From: Streptomyces canus
GTDB lineage: Bacteria; Actinomycetota; Actinomycetes; Streptomycetales; Streptomycetaceae
Direction of reading: 5' to 3'
Assembly: GCF_030816965.1 (NCBI RefSeq)
Contig: NZ_JAUSYQ010000002.1
Location: 7,120,001 to 7,184,000 of the forward strand
DNA: 64,000 bases
Of the stretch, positions 55,901 to 63,996 are shown piece after piece. Made by a program: the position numbers and the translations under genes. Numbering within the stretch: position 1 is the stretch's first letter; the number at the start of each line of letters is the position of its first letter. The notes under the pieces were generated by a model that was not told the origin of the DNA, ran no database searches, and was given only the letters and a program-made list of their open reading frames with translations.

Positions 55901-56519
55901 GGCGGCCGAGCGGGCCTATCAGCAGCTCGGCAAGGTCAATCCGCTCGCCCTGGAGGAGTTCGCGGCGCTGGAGGAACGGCACAAGTTCCTCAGTGAGCAG
56001 TTGGAGGACCTGAAGAAGACCCGCACCGACCTGCTTCAAGTGGTGAAGGAGGTCGATGAACGCGTCGAACAGGTCTTCACCGAGGCCTACCGGGACACGG
56101 CCCGGGAGTTCGAGGGTGTCTTCAGCCGGCTCTTCCCGGGCGGCGAGGGGCGGCTCATCCTGACCGACCCCGACAACATGCTCACCACCGGCGTGGACGT
56201 CGAGGCCCGTCCGCCGGGCAAGAAGGTCAAGCGGCTGTCCCTGCTCTCCGGCGGCGAGCGCTCGCTCACCGCCGTGGCGTTGCTGGTGTCGATCTTCAAA
56301 GCCCGCCCCAGCCCGTTCTACGTCATGGACGAGGTCGAAGCCGCCCTCGACGACACCAACCTGCAACGGCTGATCCGCATCATGCAGGAGCTGCAGGAGG
56401 CCTCGCAGCTCATCGTGATCACGCACCAGAAGCGGACCATGGAGGTCGCCGACGCGCTGTACGGCGTCTCCATGCAGGGCGACGGTGTGTCCAAGGTGAT
56501 TTCACAGCGGCTCCGCTAG
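52932..56519 (+). CDS. smc: Chromosome segregation protein SMC
   Basis: 1195-residue SMC ATPase that compacts and segregates chromosomes. Head: HLKALTLRGFKSFA and Walker A GPNGSGKSN near the N-terminus; signature LSGGERSLTAVALLVSIF and Walker B FYVMDEVEAALDD near the C-terminus. Long coiled coils at about 165-500 and 685-1010, hinge about 505-680. Residues about 574-598 (EEAPQRGAGNCATSHNGPAD and following) are encoded by a dispersed Streptomyces repeat at 54663-54711 and interrupt the hinge in frame. GTG 52932 begins the conserved N-terminus; only GGAAGGTAGA about 13 nt upstream serves as RBS. Confidence 0.95.
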   Translation: MHLKALTLRGFKSFASATTLRFEPGITCVVGPNGSGKSNVVDALSWVMGEQGAKSLRGGKMEDVIFAGTTGRPPLGRAEVSLTIDNSDGALPIEYAEVTITRIMFRNGGSEYQINGDTCRLLDIQDLLSDSGIGREMHVIVGQGQLDSVLHADPTGRRAFIEEAAGVLKHRKRKEKALRKLDAMQANLARVQDLTDELRRQLKPLGRQAAVARRAAVIQADLRDARLRLLADDLVRLRQALQAEVADEAALKDRKDAAEQELKKALQREALLEDEVRQLTPRLQRAQQTWYELSQLAERVRGTVSLADARVKSATSAPPEERRGRDPEDMEREAARIREQEAELEAALEAAEHALEDTVAHRAELERELTQEERRLKDVARAIADRREGLARLGGQVNAARSRAASAQAEIDRLAAARDESQERAVAAQEEYEALKAEVDGLDAGDLELAERHDAAKRQLAEAEAALTVAREAVTAAERKRAATQARHEALALGLRRKDGTGALLGAKDRLTGLLGPAAELLTVTPGHEVALAAAFGAAADALAVTSPAAAADAIRLLRKQDAGRASLLLAGAPEEAPQRGAGNCATSHNGPADTTHQHAADLVRVPSDLLPAVRRLLHGIVVVGTLEDAEDLVYANPHLTAVTAEGDLLGAHFAHGGSAGAPSLLEVQASVDEAAAELEELAIRCERLTEAQRAAVERRKASAALVEELGERRRAADREKSAVAQQLGRLAGQAKGAAGEAERSTAAAARAQDALEKALEEVEELAERLAVAEEMPVEEEPDTSVRDRLAADGANARQTEMEARLQVRTHEERVKGLAGRADSLDRAARAERDARARAEQRRARLRHEAAVAEAVASGARQLLAHVEVSLARADEERTAADAAKALRERELTAARNTGRDLKSELDKLTDSVHRGEVLGAEKRMRIEQLETKALEELGVEPAGLIDAYGPHQPVPPSLPAEGEELPDDPEHPRNQPKQFHRAEQEKRLKAAERAYQQLGKVNPLALEEFAALEERHKFLSEQLEDLKKTRTDLLQVVKEVDERVEQVFTEAYRDTAREFEGVFSRLFPGGEGRLILTDPDNMLTTGVDVEARPPGKKVKRLSLLSGGERSLTAVALLVSIFKARPSPFYVMDEVEAALDDTNLQRLIRIMQELQEASQLIVITHQKRTMEVADALYGVSMQGDGVSKVISQRLR
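54663..54711 (+). repeat. Dispersed repeat inside smc
   Basis: Contains AAAGGGGCGCGGGCAACTGC and, overlapping, GCGCGACCAGCCACAACGG, the core of a common Streptomyces intergenic repeat. The reading frame is open across it and adds about 20 residues to the SMC hinge. Confidence 0.65.
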
Positions 56520-56534
56520 CCCTCCCTCAATCCT

Positions 56535-56547
56535 TCAAGACTTGAAC
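56535..56547. promoter_or_regulatory. Palindrome 1 upstream of glcP
   Basis: TTCAAGACTTGAA is a perfect 13-bp palindrome, 62 bp (about six helical turns) centre to centre from a near-identical site at 56596-56610. Confidence 0.55.
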
Positions 56548-56591
56548 GCCCGTCGGTCGCGAATGCCTCTCATCTCACAGCAGTTGCCCTC

Positions 56592-56619
56592 TTGACTTCG
56601 AAACTTGAAGGCATAGTCT
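56592..56619 (+). promoter_or_regulatory. glcP promoter overlapped by palindrome 2
   Basis: TTGACT (56592-56597), 16-nt spacer, TAGTCT (56614-56619): a good sigma-70-type promoter. CTTCGAAACTTGAAG (56596-56610, one mismatch) fills the spacer, the position of a repressor site. Confidence 0.6.
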
Positions 56620-56706
56620 CGGCAATGTTGTTTTTACCTTCAGGTACCACCTATCTGGAAGGGTCGCCCCCAGCCGGCAGCGTTGCCGGTGGCCCGAGGA
56701 GTACAC

Positions 56707-58125
56707 GTGACCAGCACAGAGCAGGCGTCCAAGTCAGGAGCCCAGGCGGCTCACCCCGATCATCTCGGGCACGTCATCTTCATCGCGGCGGCGGCCGCGA
56801 TGGGCGGTTTCCTCTTCGGCTATGACAGCTCCGTGATCAACGGCGCCGTCGAGGCCATCCGGGGCCGGTACGACATCGGTTCCGCGGCCCTGGCGCAGGT
56901 CATCGCCATCGCCCTGATCGGCTGTGCGATCGGCGCGGCGACCGCGGGACGGATCGCGGACCGCATCGGCCGTATCCGGTGCATGCAGATCTCGGCCGTC
57001 CTCTTCACGATCAGCGCCGTCGGCTCGGCGCTGCCCTTCGCGCTGTACGACCTGGCGTTCTGGCGGATCGTCGGCGGCTTCGCCATCGGTATGGCCTCGG
57101 TCATCGGCCCCGCCTACATCGCCGAGGTCGCCCCGCCGGCCTACCGCGGTCGTCTCGGGTCCTTCCAGCAGGCCGCGATCGTCATCGGCATCGCCGTCTC
57201 GCAGCTGGTCAACTGGGGCCTGCTGAACGCGGCCGGCGGTGACCAGCGCGGCAAGCTGATGGGTCTCGAGGCCTGGCAGGTCATGCTCGGCGTCATGGTG
57301 ATCCCGGCCGTCCTCTACGGCCTGCTCTCCTTCGCCATCCCCGAGTCCCCGCGCTTTTTGATCTCCGTCGGCAAGCACGAGCGTGCCCGGGAGATCCTCG
57401 AGGAGGTCGAGGGCGACAGGATCGACCTCGACGCGCGCGTGGGCGAGATCGAGAACGCCATGAAGAGCGAGCACAAGTCGAGCTTCAAGGACCTGCTCGG
57501 CGGGAGCTTCTTCTTCAAGCCGATCGTCTGGGTCGGCATCGGCCTCTCGGTCTTCCAGCAGTTCGTCGGCATCAACGTCGCGTTCTACTACTCCTCGACG
57601 CTGTGGCAGTCGGTCGGCGTCGACCCGACGAACTCGTTCCTCTACTCCTTCACGACGTCGATCATCAACATCGTCGGCACCGTGATCGCGATGATCTTCG
57701 TGGACCGCGTCGGCCGCCGGCCGCTCGCCCTGATCGGTTCGCTCGGCATGGTGATCGGCCTCGCACTGGAGGCCTGGGCGTTCTCCTTCGACCTGGTCGG
57801 CGGCAAGCTGCCGGCCGCGCAGGGCTGGACCGCGCTGATCGCCGCGCACGTCTTCGTCCTCTTCTTCGCCCTGTCCTGGGGTGTGGTCGTCTGGGTCTTC
57901 CTCGGCGAGATGTTCCCGAACCGGATCCGCGCCGCCGCGCTCGGTGTGGCCGCGTCCGCGCAGTGGATCGCCAACTGGGCCATCACCGCGAGCTTCCCGT
58001 CGCTGGCCGACTGGAACCTCTCCGCGACCTACGTGATCTACACGGTCTTCGCCGCGCTCTCCATCCCGTTCGTCCTCAAGTACGTCAAGGAGACGAAGGG
58101 CAAGGCGCTGGAGGAGATGGGCTGA
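56707..58125 (+). CDS. glcP: Glucose/sugar permease (MFS sugar porter)
   Basis: 472-residue, 12-TM sugar porter, the same length as I recall for S. coelicolor GlcP, the main glucose permease. Motifs: GGFLFGYDSSVINGA in TM1, GRIADRIGRIR in loop 2-3, PESPRFL after TM6, QQFVGINVAFYYS in TM7, RVGRRPL in loop 8-9, and the C-terminal KETKGKALEE. GTG 56707 has AGGAG 5 nt upstream. Glucose-linked regulation is expected in the genus, and two palindromes overlap the promoter. Monocistronic, closed by a 16-bp hairpin. Confidence 0.93.
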   Translation: MTSTEQASKSGAQAAHPDHLGHVIFIAAAAAMGGFLFGYDSSVINGAVEAIRGRYDIGSAALAQVIAIALIGCAIGAATAGRIADRIGRIRCMQISAVLFTISAVGSALPFALYDLAFWRIVGGFAIGMASVIGPAYIAEVAPPAYRGRLGSFQQAAIVIGIAVSQLVNWGLLNAAGGDQRGKLMGLEAWQVMLGVMVIPAVLYGLLSFAIPESPRFLISVGKHERAREILEEVEGDRIDLDARVGEIENAMKSEHKSSFKDLLGGSFFFKPIVWVGIGLSVFQQFVGINVAFYYSSTLWQSVGVDPTNSFLYSFTTSIINIVGTVIAMIFVDRVGRRPLALIGSLGMVIGLALEAWAFSFDLVGGKLPAAQGWTALIAAHVFVLFFALSWGVVVWVFLGEMFPNRIRAAALGVAASAQWIANWAITASFPSLADWNLSATYVIYTVFAALSIPFVLKYVKETKGKALEEMG

Positions 58126-58184
58126 CGGCCCACGCGAACCCGGGGGGAGGGGCCAACACCCCGCTGCCCTTCTCCCCGTCCCGT

Positions 58185-58227
58185 CCGCCGCCCCCGGTCC
58201 GGCAACCGCCTGGACCGGGGGCGGCGG
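58185..58227. terminator. Terminator after glcP
   Basis: Perfect 16-bp stem (58185-58200 with 58212-58227) with an 11-nt loop. Confidence 0.8.
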
Positions 58228-58469
58228 TGTTGTCCGTGTGGGTCACCGGATGAGAACGCCGCCGGCCGTGGGTGACCTCGTCGAGACGCGAGTGCGGAGG
58301 TGCCCCCTCGCGGCGGAACGCCGGCACGTCCTCGGCCGCGAGACAGAGGTCGCCCTCGGCCAGTACAGGCAGGAAGCGAGTACCGGGCGAGCGCACGAAC
58401 TCCGAGCCCCACCCTGTCGTACGCCACGACTCGAAGCCGTCCGGCTCCGGGAGGAGCAATCCGCCCGGA
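58228..58469 (-). other. Possible coding remnant between glcP and LLM gene
   Basis: On the minus strand a frame from a TTG at 58459 encodes LLLPEPDGFESWRTTGWGSE and a further 50 residues of protein-like composition, but it runs through the glcP terminator. It may be the end of a lost gene. No family recognised. Confidence 0.3.
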
Positions 58470-59443
58470 TCAGCCCGCCAGCGCCGGAAGCACCTCCTCC
58501 GCGAACAACCGCAGGCTCCGCCACCCCTCCTCCACCGGCATGCCGCCCGCCAGCGGATGCAGGACGAGATTGTCGAGCCCCTGCTCCACGCACTCGTCCG
58601 GTGTCAGGATCCGGTACACGCCCTCCGCGCGCAGCTCCTCCACGCTCGCAGCCGCCGACCGCACCGCCGAGCGGATGTCGCCGGACTGCCAGGAGGCGTA
58701 GGTACGGGCCTCGTGGAGGAAGTGCTCTCCGTGCCGCGCCCACGCCTCGTCCGGGTTCTCGGCGATGTGCAGCAACGGTGTCTCGGCCGTCGGCATCATG
58801 GTCCAGCCCTCGGTGCCGTACTCGACGAGCCGCTCCTTGTAGTACGCCTCCAGCTCCGGGAGGTGGGCGCTGGGGAAGAACGGCAGGCCCAGGCGGGCGG
58901 CCCGGCGGGCGGCGGCCCGGGAGGAGCCGCCGACCAGGAGGAGGGGGTGCGGGTCGGTGAAGGGGCGCGGGGTGATCCGTACCGTACGACCGCGGTACTC
59001 GAACTCCTCGCCCGTCCAGGCGGCTTCAGCAGGGTCTCCAGCAGCTCGTCCTGCAGGCGGCCCCGCCGGCTCCACTCCACGTCGAACAGGGCGTACTCCT
59101 CGGGCCGGTACCCGATCCCGGCGACCGTCACCAGCCGTCCGCCGCTCAGCAGGTCCAGTACGGCGATCTCCTCGGCCAGGCGGAGAGGGTCGTGCAGGGG
59201 GCCGATCACGGCGGAGACGGTGACCGCGATCCTCCGCGTTGCGCCGAACACCGCGCCCGCGAAGGCGAAGGGCGACGGCAGCCAGTTGTTGTCGACGCCG
59301 TGGTGCTCCTCGGTCTGCACGGTGGTGATCCCGTGCTCGTCGGCGTACGCGGCCATGTCCAGGGCGGCCCGGTAACGGGCACTGAGAGAGGCGGGCGTCG
59401 CGCCGGGCTCGACGAGGTTGAAACGGACGACCGTGACGGGCAT
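58470..59443 (-). pseudogene. LLM-class flavin oxidoreductase, frameshifted
   Basis: Luciferase-like monooxygenase family (F420- or FMN-dependent). From ATG 59443 the frame encodes MPVTVVRFNLVEPGATPASL to LQDELLETLLK (about 140 residues). The family sequence then continues one frame over (WTGEEFEYRGRTVRITPRPF to the end ALAG, stop at 58470). The shift lies near 59020-59030; a single lost base between LLK and WTGEE would restore an uninterrupted protein of about 324 residues. Conserved TEEHHG and VAGIGYRPEEY are present. Either a recent pseudogene or a sequence error. Confidence 0.8.
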
Positions 59444-59674
59444 GGGGGTCCCCCTTCACCGGGCGGGTGGTGCGGGGACGGTAGCTGACGAGGCGTCAGA
59501 TTGCTATGGAGGCGGCACGCGCGGGCGGTAGGGCGCGTGCCGTGGCGGATCCCGACGCGCCGAGGGCGCGTCGCAGAAGGTCGGGGCCGATGTGGCCGGG
59601 TGCGCTTCAGGGCGGGCGCCGCCTTGCGCACGAGCGGCCGCCGAGTCGGGGATCAGATGACGGCGTCGACCCGT

Positions 59675-60004
59675 TCAGTCGTCCGTCCGGCCGGTTCGGC
59701 GACCGCCGGCTTCGGCAGGACCGTGTACAGGGGTGACCCAGATCAGCGCCCCGGGCAGCAGACTGCCCCGCTGTCCGAACACCGCCCGGGACAGCGCCAT
59801 GCCGGGCGCGCCGCCGCGCTTGCCGGCGATTCCGATCAGCCCGACCAGGCCGTACGACACGATCGGCGCGGTGACGCCGACGACCAGGGTCTGCCAGAAG
59901 TCGAGGCCGTACGAGACGGACAGGCCCGCTCCCTGGTCATCGGGGATCTGTTCGAGGCCGTGGGTTTCGAGACCGCTCATGAGCAGCCATCGTGCATTAG
60001 TCAT
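59675..60004 (-). pseudogene. NCS1 nucleobase permease N-terminal remnant
   Basis: 109 residues from ATG 60004. LETHGLEQIPDDQ is the N-terminal signature of NCS1 cytosine/purine permeases, then SYGLDFWQTLVVGVTAPIVS (a TM2-like part, with TM1 deleted), VGLIGIAGKRGGAPGMALSR and AVFGQRGSLLPGALIWVT. The rest, about nine membrane segments, is missing, and the frame stops in unrelated sequence. 59444-59674 holds no supported gene. Confidence 0.7.
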
Positions 60005-60089
60005 ACTAAAAGCCATTTTGTGGCTATTTTGCCCGTGTGAAAACACGAGCTGGGTTCGGTCGTGACCCATGGCCGATACTGGGTGCGTT

Positions 60090-61283
60090 ATGGAAACCGT
60101 CATCCTTGCTGTAGTCATCGCCGTGGTCGTGCTCGGTGTGCTCGGCGGGCTCGTCGTCGGCAGTCGGCGCAAGAAGCCGCTGCCCCCGCCACCTCCCGCC
60201 GCGCCCGACATCACCGCCCCTCCGGCCGAGCCGCACGTCGGCGACGAGGCCGAGACGCCGCGCGACGAACCGCGCCGGACCATAGAGGAGGTGGATCTCC
60301 CGGACGGCTCGGCGCCGCCCGTCGTAGAAGAGCTCCCGCCGACCGAGATCGAAGTCCCGGAGCCCACCGCCGGCCGCCTGGTCCGTCTGCGCTCCCGGCT
60401 CTCCCGCTCGCAGAACGCGCTCGGCAAGGGGCTGCTCACGCTCCTGTCGCGCGAGCACCTCGACGACGACACCTGGGAGGAGATCGAGGACATCCTCCTC
60501 ACCGCCGACGTCGGCGTGACCCCCACCCAGGAGCTGGTCGACGGGCTGCGTGAGCGGGTGAAGGTGCTCGGCACGCGCACCCCGGACGAGCTGCGCGGGC
60601 TGCTGCGCGAGGAGCTGCTCAAGCTGGTCGGCACCGAGGTCGACCGCACGGTGAGGACCGAGCCCGAGGAGCGCAAGCCGGGCATCGTGATGGTCGTCGG
60701 CGTCAACGGCACCGGCAAGACCACCACCACCGGCAAGCTCGCGCGTGTGCTCGTGGCCGACGGACGGAGCGTGGTCCTGGGCGCCGCGGACACCTTCCGT
60801 GCCGCTGCCGCCGACCAGCTCCAGACCTGGGGTGAGCGGGTGGGCGCCCACACCGTGCGCGGGCCCGAGGGCGGCGACCCCGCCTCCGTCGCCTTCGACG
60901 CGGTGAAGGAGGGCAAGGAGATGGGGGTCGACGTGGTCCTCATCGACACCGCGGGGCGGCTGCACACCAAGACCGGTCTCATGGACGAGCTCGGCAAGGT
61001 CAAGCGGGTCGTCGAGAAGCATGCCCCGCTCGACGAGGTGCTGCTGGTCCTGGACGCCACCACCGGGCAGAACGGCCTGGTGCAGGCGCGCGTGTTCGCC
61101 GAGGTCGTCGACATCACCGGCATCGTCCTGACCAAGCTGGACGGCACGGCCAAGGGTGGCATCGTGGTCGCGGTCCAGCGTGAACTGGGCGTGCCGGTCA
61201 AGCTGATCGGCCTCGGAGAGGGCGCCGACGACCTGGCGCCGTTCGAGCCGGAAGCGTTCGTGGATGCGCTGATCGGCGACTGA
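60090..61283 (+). CDS. ftsY: Signal recognition particle receptor FtsY
   Basis: 397-residue SRP receptor GTPase for co-translational membrane targeting. N-terminal TM (METVILAVVIAVVVLGVLGG), then a Pro/Glu-rich acidic A domain (about 25-105) and the NG domain. N domain LGKGLLTLLSREHLDDDTWE; GTPase GVNGTGKTTTTGKLA, DTFRAAAADQL, DTAGRLHTKTGLMDEL and TKLDGTAKGG. ATG 60090 has no SD; GATACT ends 9 nt before it, so a leaderless mRNA is plausible. An ATG at 60069 is the alternative start. Confidence 0.95.
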   Translation: METVILAVVIAVVVLGVLGGLVVGSRRKKPLPPPPPAAPDITAPPAEPHVGDEAETPRDEPRRTIEEVDLPDGSAPPVVEELPPTEIEVPEPTAGRLVRLRSRLSRSQNALGKGLLTLLSREHLDDDTWEEIEDILLTADVGVTPTQELVDGLRERVKVLGTRTPDELRGLLREELLKLVGTEVDRTVRTEPEERKPGIVMVVGVNGTGKTTTTGKLARVLVADGRSVVLGAADTFRAAAADQLQTWGERVGAHTVRGPEGGDPASVAFDAVKEGKEMGVDVVLIDTAGRLHTKTGLMDELGKVKRVVEKHAPLDEVLLVLDATTGQNGLVQARVFAEVVDITGIVLTKLDGTAKGGIVVAVQRELGVPVKLIGLGEGADDLAPFEPEAFVDALIGD

Positions 61284-61285
61284 GC

Positions 61286-61337
61286 GCCGTACCCGCGGCG
61301 AGTGAGAAGCCGTACCCGCGGCGAGTGAGAAGCCGTA
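61286..61337. repeat. 23-bp direct tandem repeat
   Basis: Two complete units (61286-61308, 61309-61331), each starting GCCGTACCCGCGG and ending AGTGAGAA, plus 6 bp of a third, directly after the ftsY stop. Confidence 0.85.
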
Positions 61338-61346
61338 GATCGCGAA

Positions 61347-61387
61347 GAAGCGCCCGCCCCCACGGTGCAGTGGGGAGCGGGCGCTTC
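61347..61387. terminator. Convergent terminator between ftsY and Prim-Pol gene
   Basis: 17 base pairs in two blocks (11 + 6) with one bulged A and a 6-nt loop. Confidence 0.75.
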
Positions 61388-61398
61388 GCCGTGCACGT

Positions 61399-62055
61399 CT
61401 ACGCCTGTGACCGGTGCGCCACGTACGCCAGTGTCCCCAGCAGCAGGCGGGCCGCCGGCGGCTTCGTCGCGGTGTCCAAAGAAGGCGGCCGGAGCCACTG
61501 CACCGGCCCCAGGCCGCCCCGGTCCGACGGCGGAGCCGTGATGTAGCTGCCGGAGCCCAGGCCGCGCAGGTCGAGGGAGGCGGCGTCGTCCCAGCCCATG
61601 CGGTAGAGGAGTTCACTCAGGTCGGACGCGGCGCCGGGGGCGACGAAGAACTGGGCACGGCCCTCGGGGGTCGCGGTCACGGGGCCGAGGGGGAGGCCCA
61701 TGCGTTCCAGGCGGACCAGGGCGCGGCGCCCGGCCGGCTCGGCGACCTCGATGACGTCGAAGGCGCGGCCGACGGGCAGCATCACCGAGGCGCCGGGGAA
61801 CTCGGACCACGCCTTGGTCACGTCGTCGAGCGTGGCGCCGGCCGGGACCGGGGGTGCGAAGTCGAGGGGGTGGGCGCCGGGGTGACGGCAGTCCGCGCGG
61901 CCGCAGGAGCAGTCGCCGGCCGAAGTGCGCGCGCCCGGGACGACGTCCCAGCCCCAGAGTCCGGTGAACTCGGCGACGGTCGTGCACTCCGAGGAGCGGC
62001 CGCGCCTGCGGGTACCGGAACGGATCTCCCGAATGCCGCCGATCGTGAAGCCCAT
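61399..62055 (-). CDS. Short Prim-Pol (bifunctional primase/polymerase N-terminal) protein
   Basis: 218 residues from ATG 62055 (GGAGGGGGC upstream). Matches the Prim-Pol N-terminal family: GWDVVPGARTSAGDCSCGRADCRHPGAHPL (Cys/His cluster), FDVIEVAEPAGRRALVRLERMGLPLGPV, and GSGSYITAPPS. The usual catalytic acidic pair is not obvious (VIEVAEP instead of DVD), so enzymatic activity is doubtful. Divergent from nsdA, as in S. coelicolor by recall. Confidence 0.8.
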   Translation of the reverse strand: MGFTIGGIREIRSGTRRRGRSSECTTVAEFTGLWGWDVVPGARTSAGDCSCGRADCRHPGAHPLDFAPPVPAGATLDDVTKAWSEFPGASVMLPVGRAFDVIEVAEPAGRRALVRLERMGLPLGPVTATPEGRAQFFVAPGAASDLSELLYRMGWDDAASLDLRGLGSGSYITAPPSDRGGLGPVQWLRPPSLDTATKPPAARLLLGTLAYVAHRSQA

Positions 62056-62490
62056 GCCCCCTCCAACGGGTCCAGCGCGCCGGTGGTTACGAGACGGACG
62101 CGGCCAGTCACTCTCCGTTGCTTCTTCCGAGCGACGTCGGCGCTCGGAGGTGCCCCGGGTGGTGCGCTGGGTCATGTGCGCCCCTGAGTGCACCACCCCG
62201 CCTACCCCTGCTCGGTCTATGTCAAGTGAATCGTGCGGAGGTGCCCGTGAGTTCATTCGAAGGGGTGGCGAATGGTGGCGTTTCCGGGATCGCCATGGCT
62301 GGACGCGTGATCGTAGGATTACTTTGAGTGCACGAGTCCTGGGGGCACATGCACTTGTGGGTATGCCGGAGGCAAGTCGCTTCCGCGGTTCCAAGGCTGA
62401 CAACTGCCGGACGAACGGCCGCATTTACCGGCATTCTGATAAGGCTTGGCGCACTCGGTGACAAGTGGTCTCAGGGATGGGGGCGTTCCA
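62056..62490. promoter_or_regulatory. Divergent upstream region of Prim-Pol and nsdA genes
   Basis: 435 bp with lower GC than average and no credible gene. A TGATAA hexamer lies near 62437, but no well-spaced -35 or strong dyad could be defined. Confidence 0.35.
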
Positions 62491-63996
62491 GTGGGCGGCA
62501 ACAGCGGAAGCGGGACGGGCGCCGGGAGCGCCGCGCAGAGCTCCTCTCAGGCCGACAAACGTCCCAACGAGCTGCTCACCTCCTGGTTCGTGCGCAGCGG
62601 CTGGTCGAAGGGCGAGCTCGCCCGCCAGGTCAACCGCAGAGCCCGGCAGTTGGGGGCCAACCACATTTCCACCGACACCTCGCGGGTGCGCCGCTGGCTG
62701 GACGGCGAGAACCCCCGCGAACCCATCCCCAGGATCCTGTCCGAGCTGTTCTCCGAGCGGTTCGGATGCGTCGTCTCCGTCGAGGACCTCGGACTGCGCG
62801 CCGCCCGCCAGTCACCGTCCGCGACCGGGGTCGACCTGCCCTGGACGGGCCCGCAGACCGTGGCCCTGCTCAGCGAGTTCTCGCGCAGCGACCTCATGCT
62901 GGCGCGGCGCGGCTTCCTCGGGACTTCGCTGGTCCTGTCCGCGGGCCCGTCCCTCATCGAGCCCATGCAGCGCTGGCTCGTCCCGGGGTCGGCCGCCACC
63001 CCGCACCGGGAACCCGACCCCGCCTCGTCCCGTCGCGTCGGCCGCCTCTCGAAGCCCGAGCTCGACCTCCTCGAGTCGACGACCGAGATGTTCCGCCAGT
63101 GGGACGCCCAGTGCGGCGGCGGCCTGCGCCGCAAGGCGGTCGTCGGCCAGCTGCACGAAGTGACGGACCTCCTCCAGGAGCCCCAGCCCGAGACCACCAC
63201 CCGCAAGCTGTTCAAGGTCGCCGCCGAACTGGCGGAACTCGCGGGCTGGATGTCGTACGACGTGGGGTTGCAGCCCACCGCGCAGAAGTACTTCGTCCTC
63301 GCCCTGCACGCGGCCAAGGAGGCCGGCGACAAGCCGCTCGGTTCCTATGTCCTGTCCAGCATGAGCCGTCAGATGATCCACCTCGGGCGGCCCGAGGACG
63401 CCCTGGAGCTGATCCACCTCGCGCAGTACGGCAGCCGGGACTGTGCGAGCCCGCGCACCCAGTCGATGCTGTATGCGATGGAGGCCCGCGCCTACGCCAA
63501 CATGGGACAGCCCGGCAAGTGCAAGAGGGCGGTCCGGATGGCCGAGGACGTTTTCGCCGACGCCGACGAGTGGGACGAGCCGGACCCCGACTGGATCCGG
63601 TTCTTCTCGGAGGCCGAGCTGTACGGCGAGAACTCCCACTCCTACCGGGACCTGGCCTACGTCGCCGGTCGCAGCCCGACCTACGCCTCCCTGGCCGAGC
63701 CCCTCATGCAGCGGGCGGTGGAGCTCTTCTCCAAGGACGACGAGCACCAGCGGTCGTACGCACTCAATCTCATCGGCATGGCCACGGTGCATCTGCTCCG
63801 GCGCGAGCCCGAGCAGAGCACCGTACTGGCGGAACAGGCCATGCACATCGCCAAGAAGGTCCGCTCCGAGCGGGTCAACACTCGTATTCGAAAGACGGTC
63901 GACACGGCTGTACGCGATTTCGGTGATCTCGCCGAGGTCGTGGAACTCACCGAGAAGCTCGCCGCGGAACTTCCGGAGACCGCGGAAGCCGTCTGA
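62491..63996 (+). CDS. nsdA: NsdA-type TPR regulator
   Basis: 501-residue homologue of NsdA, which in S. coelicolor negatively affects sporulation and antibiotic production. A Ser/Gly-rich start (VGGNSGSGTGAG) is followed by an HTH-like N-terminal region (WSKGELARQVNRRARQLGAN, TSRVRRWLDGENPREPIPRI) and a TPR-like helical domain about 190-490 (AGWMSYDVGLQPTAQKYFVL, LEARAYANMGQPGKCKRAVR-like units). GTG 62491 has GGGATGGGGG upstream. Complete; it ends 4 bp before the window edge. Confidence 0.9.
   Translation: MGGNSGSGTGAGSAAQSSSQADKRPNELLTSWFVRSGWSKGELARQVNRRARQLGANHISTDTSRVRRWLDGENPREPIPRILSELFSERFGCVVSVEDLGLRAARQSPSATGVDLPWTGPQTVALLSEFSRSDLMLARRGFLGTSLVLSAGPSLIEPMQRWLVPGSAATPHREPDPASSRRVGRLSKPELDLLESTTEMFRQWDAQCGGGLRRKAVVGQLHEVTDLLQEPQPETTTRKLFKVAAELAELAGWMSYDVGLQPTAQKYFVLALHAAKEAGDKPLGSYVLSSMSRQMIHLGRPEDALELIHLAQYGSRDCASPRTQSMLYAMEARAYANMGQPGKCKRAVRMAEDVFADADEWDEPDPDWIRFFSEAELYGENSHSYRDLAYVAGRSPTYASLAEPLMQRAVELFSKDDEHQRSYALNLIGMATVHLLRREPEQSTVLAEQAMHIAKKVRSERVNTRIRKTVDTAVRDFGDLAEVVELTEKLAAELPETAEAV

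Noticed and set aside
59501..60040. 179-aa plus-strand frame
   Set aside because: Antisense to the NCS1 remnant; no motif.
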